Origin: Streptomyces formicae
Lineage (GTDB): Bacteria > Actinomycetota > Actinomycetes > Streptomycetales > Streptomycetaceae
DNA: 64,000 bases
Assembly: GCF_002556545.1 (NCBI RefSeq)
Contig: NZ_CP022685.1
Coordinates: forward strand, 1,426,001 to 1,490,000
Direction of reading: 5' to 3'
The position numbers were made by a program, and so were the translations under genes. This document shows positions 61,201 through 64,000 of this stretch, piece after piece (positions within the stretch are counted from its first letter, which is position 1; each line of letters begins with the position of its first letter). The notes below the pieces were generated by a model. It did not search any database. It was not told the DNA's origin and saw nothing but the letters and a program-made list of their open reading frames with translations.

Positions 61201-64000
61201 GCGTACGCGGCGGCCAGCGCGGCAGGCAGCGTCCGCGCCTCGGCGTGCCCGGCGCGCAGCGCGGCCGCGGCCACCACCGGGGCGCCGCCGTCGGCGTCGT
61301 CACCGAGGCTGCCGCGGACCATGGCGGTGAGGACGGGATCGGGACCCAACTCCAGGAAGGTGGTCACCGACTGCTCGCGCAGCGCCCGCACACCATCGTG
61401 GAAGCGGACAGCGGCACGGATGTGACCCGCCCAGTACCCCGCCGACGTCAACTCCCCCGCCACCGCGACCCGTCCGCTCACATTCGAGATGACCGGGATC
61501 GACGGCTCGCGATACGTCACCGTCTCCGCCACCCGACGGAACTCCTCCACCACACCGTCCATGTGCGGCGAATGGAACGCGTGACTGACCCGCAACTCCT
61601 TCGTCTTCACACCACGCCCGGCAAACCCCGCCGCCACCTCACGCACCGCGTCCGCGTCACCGGAGATCACGGTGGACTCGGGTCCGTTGACGGCGGCGAT
61701 GCTGACGAGGCCCTCGAACGCGGCCAGTTCGGGCAGCACATCGGGCTCGGGGGCCCGGACGGCGACCATGACACCGCCCTCCTGGGCGCTGTCCATCAGC
61801 AGACCGCGCGCGGCGACCAGGGCCGCCGCGTCCGCGAGCGAGAACACCCCGGCGACGTACGCGGCCGTCAGCTCGCCGACCGAGTGGCCGATCACGGCGT
61901 CCGGGCGGACCCCGAAGGACTCCACGAGCCGGTACAGGGATGCCTCGACGGCGAACAGGGCGGGCTGTGTGAAGGCGGTACGGTGCAGCAGTTCCTCCTC
62001 CGCACTCCCCTCCGCCGCGAAGACCAGCTCGCGCAGCGACCTGCCGATCAGCGGGTCGAGGACCGCGCACACCTCGTCGAAGGCGGCCGCGAACACCGGG
62101 AACGCCTCGTACAACTCACGCCCCATGCCAGGGCGTTGGCTCCCCTGGCCGGTGAACATCAGAGCCGTGCGGCCGCTGTCCGCACTCGTGCCGCGCACCA
62201 CGTTCGCCGTGTTCTCGCCGCGGGCGAGCGCGGCCAGGCCCTCCAGGAGTTCGGCCCGGTCCTCGCCGAGCACCACCGCGCGCCGGTCGAAGGCGGTGCG
62301 GCCCGTCGTGAGGGTGCGGGCGATCTCGCGCGGCCGGAACGTGCCGTCGGAGTCGGACGCCAGGTGCGCGTGCAGCCGTGCCGCCTGGTCGCGCAGCGCC
62401 TCGGGGGAACGCGCGGACAGGGCCCAGGCGACCGGCGCCGGGGACGGCTCCTCCTCGCCGGACCGCTCGGTGTCCGCCTCCGAGTCGGCGGCCTGTTCGA
62501 GGATGACGTGGGCGTTGGTGCCGCTGATGCCGAACGAGGAGACGGCGGCCCTGCGCGGCCTGTCGAGCTCGGGCCAGACCTGCTCCTCCGCGAGCAGCGA
62601 CACGGCGCCGGTGGACCAGTCGACGTGCGGAGACGGCTCCTCGACGTACAGCGTGCGCGGCAGGACGCCCGCGCGCAGGGCCGTCACCATCTTGATGACG
62701 CCGCCGACGCCCGCCGCGGCCTGGGTGTGACCGATGTTGGACTTCAACGAGCCGAGCCACAGCGGCTGTTCGGCCGTGTGCTCCTGGCCGTACGTGGCGA
62801 GCAGCGCCTGTGCCTCGATGGGGTCGCCGAGGCGGGTGCCCGTGCCGTGCGCCTCGACCGCGTCGACCTCGGACGCGGTCAGGCCCGCGCTGTGCAGGGC
62901 CTGCCGGATGACCCGCTCCTGCGAAGGTCCGTTCGGCGCGGTCAGACCGTTGCTCGCGCCGTCCTGGTTGACGGCCGAGCCGCGCAGGACCGCGAGGACG
63001 GGGTGGCCGTTGCGGCGCGCGTCGGAGAGCCGCTCCACCAGGAGCATGCCGACGCCCTCCGACCAGCCCGCGCCGTCCGCGTCGGCGGAGAAGGACTTGC
63101 AGCGGCCGTCGGGGGCCATGCCGCGCTGCCTGCTGAATTCGATGAAGACGCTCGGCGTCGCCATGACGGTGACACCGCCCGCGAGGGCGAGCGAGCACTC
63201 GCCCTGGCGCAGGGCCTGCGCGGCAAGGTGCAGCGCCACGAGGGACGACGAGCACGCCGTGTCCACCGTCACCGCCGGGCCCTCGAAGCCGAAGGTGTAG
63301 GAGACCCGGCCGGTGGCGACACTGCCCCGGCTGCCGTTGTTCAGGTAGCCCTCGAACCCTTCGGGGGCGGTGTGCAGCCGCGAGCCGTAGTCGTCGTACA
63401 TCACACCGGCGAACACGCCGGTGCTGCTGCCGCGCAGGCTGTGCGGATCGATCCCGGCCCGCTCGACGGCCTCCCACGACGTCTCCAGGAGCAGCCGCTG
63501 CTGCGGGTCCATGGCGAGCGCCTCACGCGGGCTGATGCCGAAGAACTCCGCGTCGAAGCCGTCGGCGTCGTGGAGGAAGCCGCCCTCCTTCGCGTACGTG
63601 GTGCCTTCGCGGTCCGGGTCGGGGTGGTAGAGCCGCTCCGCGTCCCAGCCGCGCCCCTCGGGGAACTCCCCCACGGCGTCGACGCCTTCGGCCACCACGC
63701 GCCACAGGTCCTCGGGCGAGCCGACGCCGCCGGGGTAGCGGCAGCTCATGGCGATGATCGCGATCGGGTCGTCGTCCAGGGGCGCCCCCGGCCCCGGTCG
63801 CGGCACGGCGGCCGGAACGACGGCAGTGCCGCCGGACACGCGCCCCGCGAGATGGGCCACCACGGCGTCGGGCGTCGGGTGGTCGAAGACGAGGGTGGCG
63901 GGGAGCTGGAGGCCGGTGGCCGCGTTGAGGCGGTTGCGCAGCTCCACGGAGATCAGCGAGTCGAAGCCCGCGTCCTTGAAGCTGCGCGCCCCTTCGACGG
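58227..64000 (-). CDS. Type I PKS subunit, C-terminal part (ACP | KS-AT-DH-KR-ACP)
   Basis: At least 1920 residues; the 5' end is beyond the window. At the right edge is the end of an ACP ([14 protein letters not shown]), then one full module. KS: Cys codon 63252-63254 (DTACSSSL), EAHGTGT, NIGHTQ. AT: GHSVGE and HAFHS, malonyl type. DH: His codon 60948-60950 in [12 protein letters not shown], and Asp in [21 protein letters not shown], the B-type LDD motif, [11 protein letters not shown] and Tyr codon 59109-59111 in NYAAANA. ACP: Ser codon 58584-58586 in [11 protein letters not shown]. The acidic C-terminal docking helices ([14 protein letters not shown]) show it passes the chain to another subunit. 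It should install an E double bond from malonyl-CoA. It may feed the terminal module at 50319. Confidence 0.94.
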   Translation of the reverse strand, partial: VEGARSFKDAGFDSLISVELRNRLNAATGLQLPATLVFDHPTPDAVVAHLAGRVSGGTAVVPAAVPRPGPGAPLDDDPIAIIAMSCRYPGGVGSPEDLWRVVAEGVDAVGEFPEGRGWDAERLYHPDPDREGTTYAKEGGFLHDADGFDAEFFGISPREALAMDPQQRLLLETSWEAVERAGIDPHSLRGSSTGVFAGVMYDDYGSRLHTAPEGFEGYLNNGSRGSVATGRVSYTFGFEGPAVTVDTACSSSLVALHLAAQALRQGECSLALAGGVTVMATPSVFIEFSRQRGMAPDGRCKSFSADADGAGWSEGVGMLLVERLSDARRNGHPVLAVLRGSAVNQDGASNGLTAPNGPSQERVIRQALHSAGLTASEVDAVEAHGTGTRLGDPIEAQALLATYGQEHTAEQPLWLGSLKSNIGHTQAAAGVGGVIKMVTALRAGVLPRTLYVEEPSPHVDWSTGAVSLLAEEQVWPELDRPRRAAVSSFGISGTNAHVILEQAADSEADTERSGEEEPSPAPVAWALSARSPEALRDQAARLHAHLASDSDGTFRPREIARTLTTGRTAFDRRAVVLGEDRAELLEGLAALARGENTANVVRGTSADSGRTALMFTGQGSQRPGMGRELYEAFPVFAAAFDEVCAVLDPLIGRSLRELVFAAEGSAEEELLHRTAFTQPALFAVEASLYRLVESFGVRPDAVIGHSVGELTAAYVAGVFSLADAAALVAARGLLMDSAQEGGVMVAVRAPEPDVLPELAAFEGLVSIAAVNGPESTVISGDADAVREVAAGFAGRGVKTKELRVSHAFHSPHMDGVVEEFRRVAETVTYREPSIPVISNVSGRVAVAGELTSAGYWAGHIRAAVRFHDGVRALREQSVTTFLELGPDPVLTAMVRGSLGDDADGGAPVVAAAALRAGHAEARTLPAALAAAYAHGTSVDWSALHGTGHDSREPLPTYPFQHKRYWLDAPAAAADAIGAGQDAVDHPLLGAEVELAGGQELLLTGRLSRTAQPWLADHVVAGSVLLPGAAFADLAVRAGDRVGCERVEELALHAPLVLPENGGLRLQIGVREPDTEGRRPFAVHSRAEAEGDTSGATAWTRHASGLLAARTPEPVLPWDELATAWPPSGATAVDTDALDERLTGAGLDFGPAFQGLRAAWQRDEVRYAEVRLPEAAERSATGTDAYGIHPALLDSALRLLAPAADGEGVRLPFSFGGVTLYATGTTAARVRIAPAEGSDTYSLQIADQEGRPVALVEEIALRPLDAGQVRAARQNASGGGLYRVDWTVLAESADPAGLPERGQWVALGTTAPAYGAATAHADLAALREALAAGGPSPDVLLVDAATPDGQEEQQAPDAVREATRHVLGLVQGWLATEALDGSRLVVLTRRGAAVFPGETPGLAASAVHGLLAAAQAEHPGRIVLVDLDGHPDSDRVVAAAVASGEPRTAVRQGIVHAARLIGAEPAAEETGADSVPASFGPEGTVLVTGATGLLGGLVAEHLVSEHGVRNLLLTSRGGPDAAGAAELVAGLEAAGARVTLRACDVADRAALAGLLATVPADRPLTAVAHIAGVLDDGVLTGLTPERLDAVLRPKVDAAWHLHELTRDLDLSAFLLFSSVAATVGTAGQANYAAANAFLDGLAAHRHADGLPGLSLGWGLWDESGGMTGDLQEADRARLARSGIAPMSAPEGLALLDAALVAGRPVLVPAKLDLAALRTEAADGRLRPLLRTLVRVPARRAVAAAGGAGAADGGQRSLADRLAALPADERERTLLTLVREEVAGVLGHADVRTVDPQQGLQDMGLDSLTAVELRNRLGVATGLRLPTTLVFDYPTAAGLAAHLGERLLPDEQGPAVTVAAEIDRLAAALAAGPSGPEEHAEVGARLAELLRSWQSGGAADDDLSSATDDELFDALDEELGMSALD

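Noticed and set aside
1..64000. Mobile elements, CRISPR arrays, tRNA or rRNA genes
   Set aside because: I found no transposase, integrase, spaced repeat array, cloverleaf or rRNA sequence on reading both strands.

Overview
The window is high-GC, densely coded DNA with GTG/TTG starts, ATGA/GTGA overlaps and GGAGG-type ribosome binding sites, and it looks like a Streptomyces chromosome. The order smeA-sffA, MocR regulator, YczE-type membrane protein, glycerophosphodiesterase, MFS, rbpA, fxsA, ppm1, amidohydrolase, acyl-CoA dehydrogenase, chitinase, SCO1431-type small protein and the rib/his genes matches, as I remember it, the SCO1411-SCO1443 neighbourhood of S. coelicolor. Names based on that synteny are knowledge-based. 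I saw no tRNA, rRNA, CRISPR array, transposase or integrase.

Region 1 (1-44.3 kb) is core chromosome. It holds two coupled GT4 glycosyltransferases; HEAT-repeat and ankyrin proteins; the sporulation-septum pair smeA-sffA; a MocR-type regulator divergent from a membrane-protein gene across a 20-bp tandem repeat; rbpA behind a textbook SigR promoter; ppm1 for protein mannosylation; chitinase behind a DasR-like site; a DUF6230/DUF6114 membrane module; an ECF sigma factor overlapping a membrane-anchored beta-propeller gene; a C39-like protease; a possible small RNA; an orphan EccA-like AAA+ ATPase; two CNNM/CorC proteins; and a leftward ribD-ribE-ribM-ribBA-ribH-hisE-hisG-PH-domain operon behind an FMN riboswitch.

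Region 2 (44.4-64 kb) begins right after the riboswitch and is the left part of a polyketide cluster. Seven coupled rightward genes encode an E2-type acyltransferase without lipoyl domain, an alpha/beta hydrolase, a KSIII, an FkbH-like glyceryl transferase, a free ACP, a type II thioesterase and a one-module PKS. This is the complete agglomerin-type (Agg1-Agg5) tetronate toolkit. The PKS module is malonyl-specific, has a ruined KR and lacks a thioesterase, as expected of the last module, whose beta-ketoacyl chain is released by tetronate formation. The acyltransferase/hydrolase pair predicts an exocyclic methylene, the dienophile in spirotetronate [4+2] cyclisation. A second PKS subunit (KS-AT-DH-KR-ACP, preceded by an ACP) reads leftward from the right edge and is cut by the window end. 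Between the two PKS genes lies a separate three-gene set (His-rich protein, AhpD-like protein, MFS exporter) behind a CsoR-like copper operator. The product cannot be named because the loading module and tailoring genes are outside the window.
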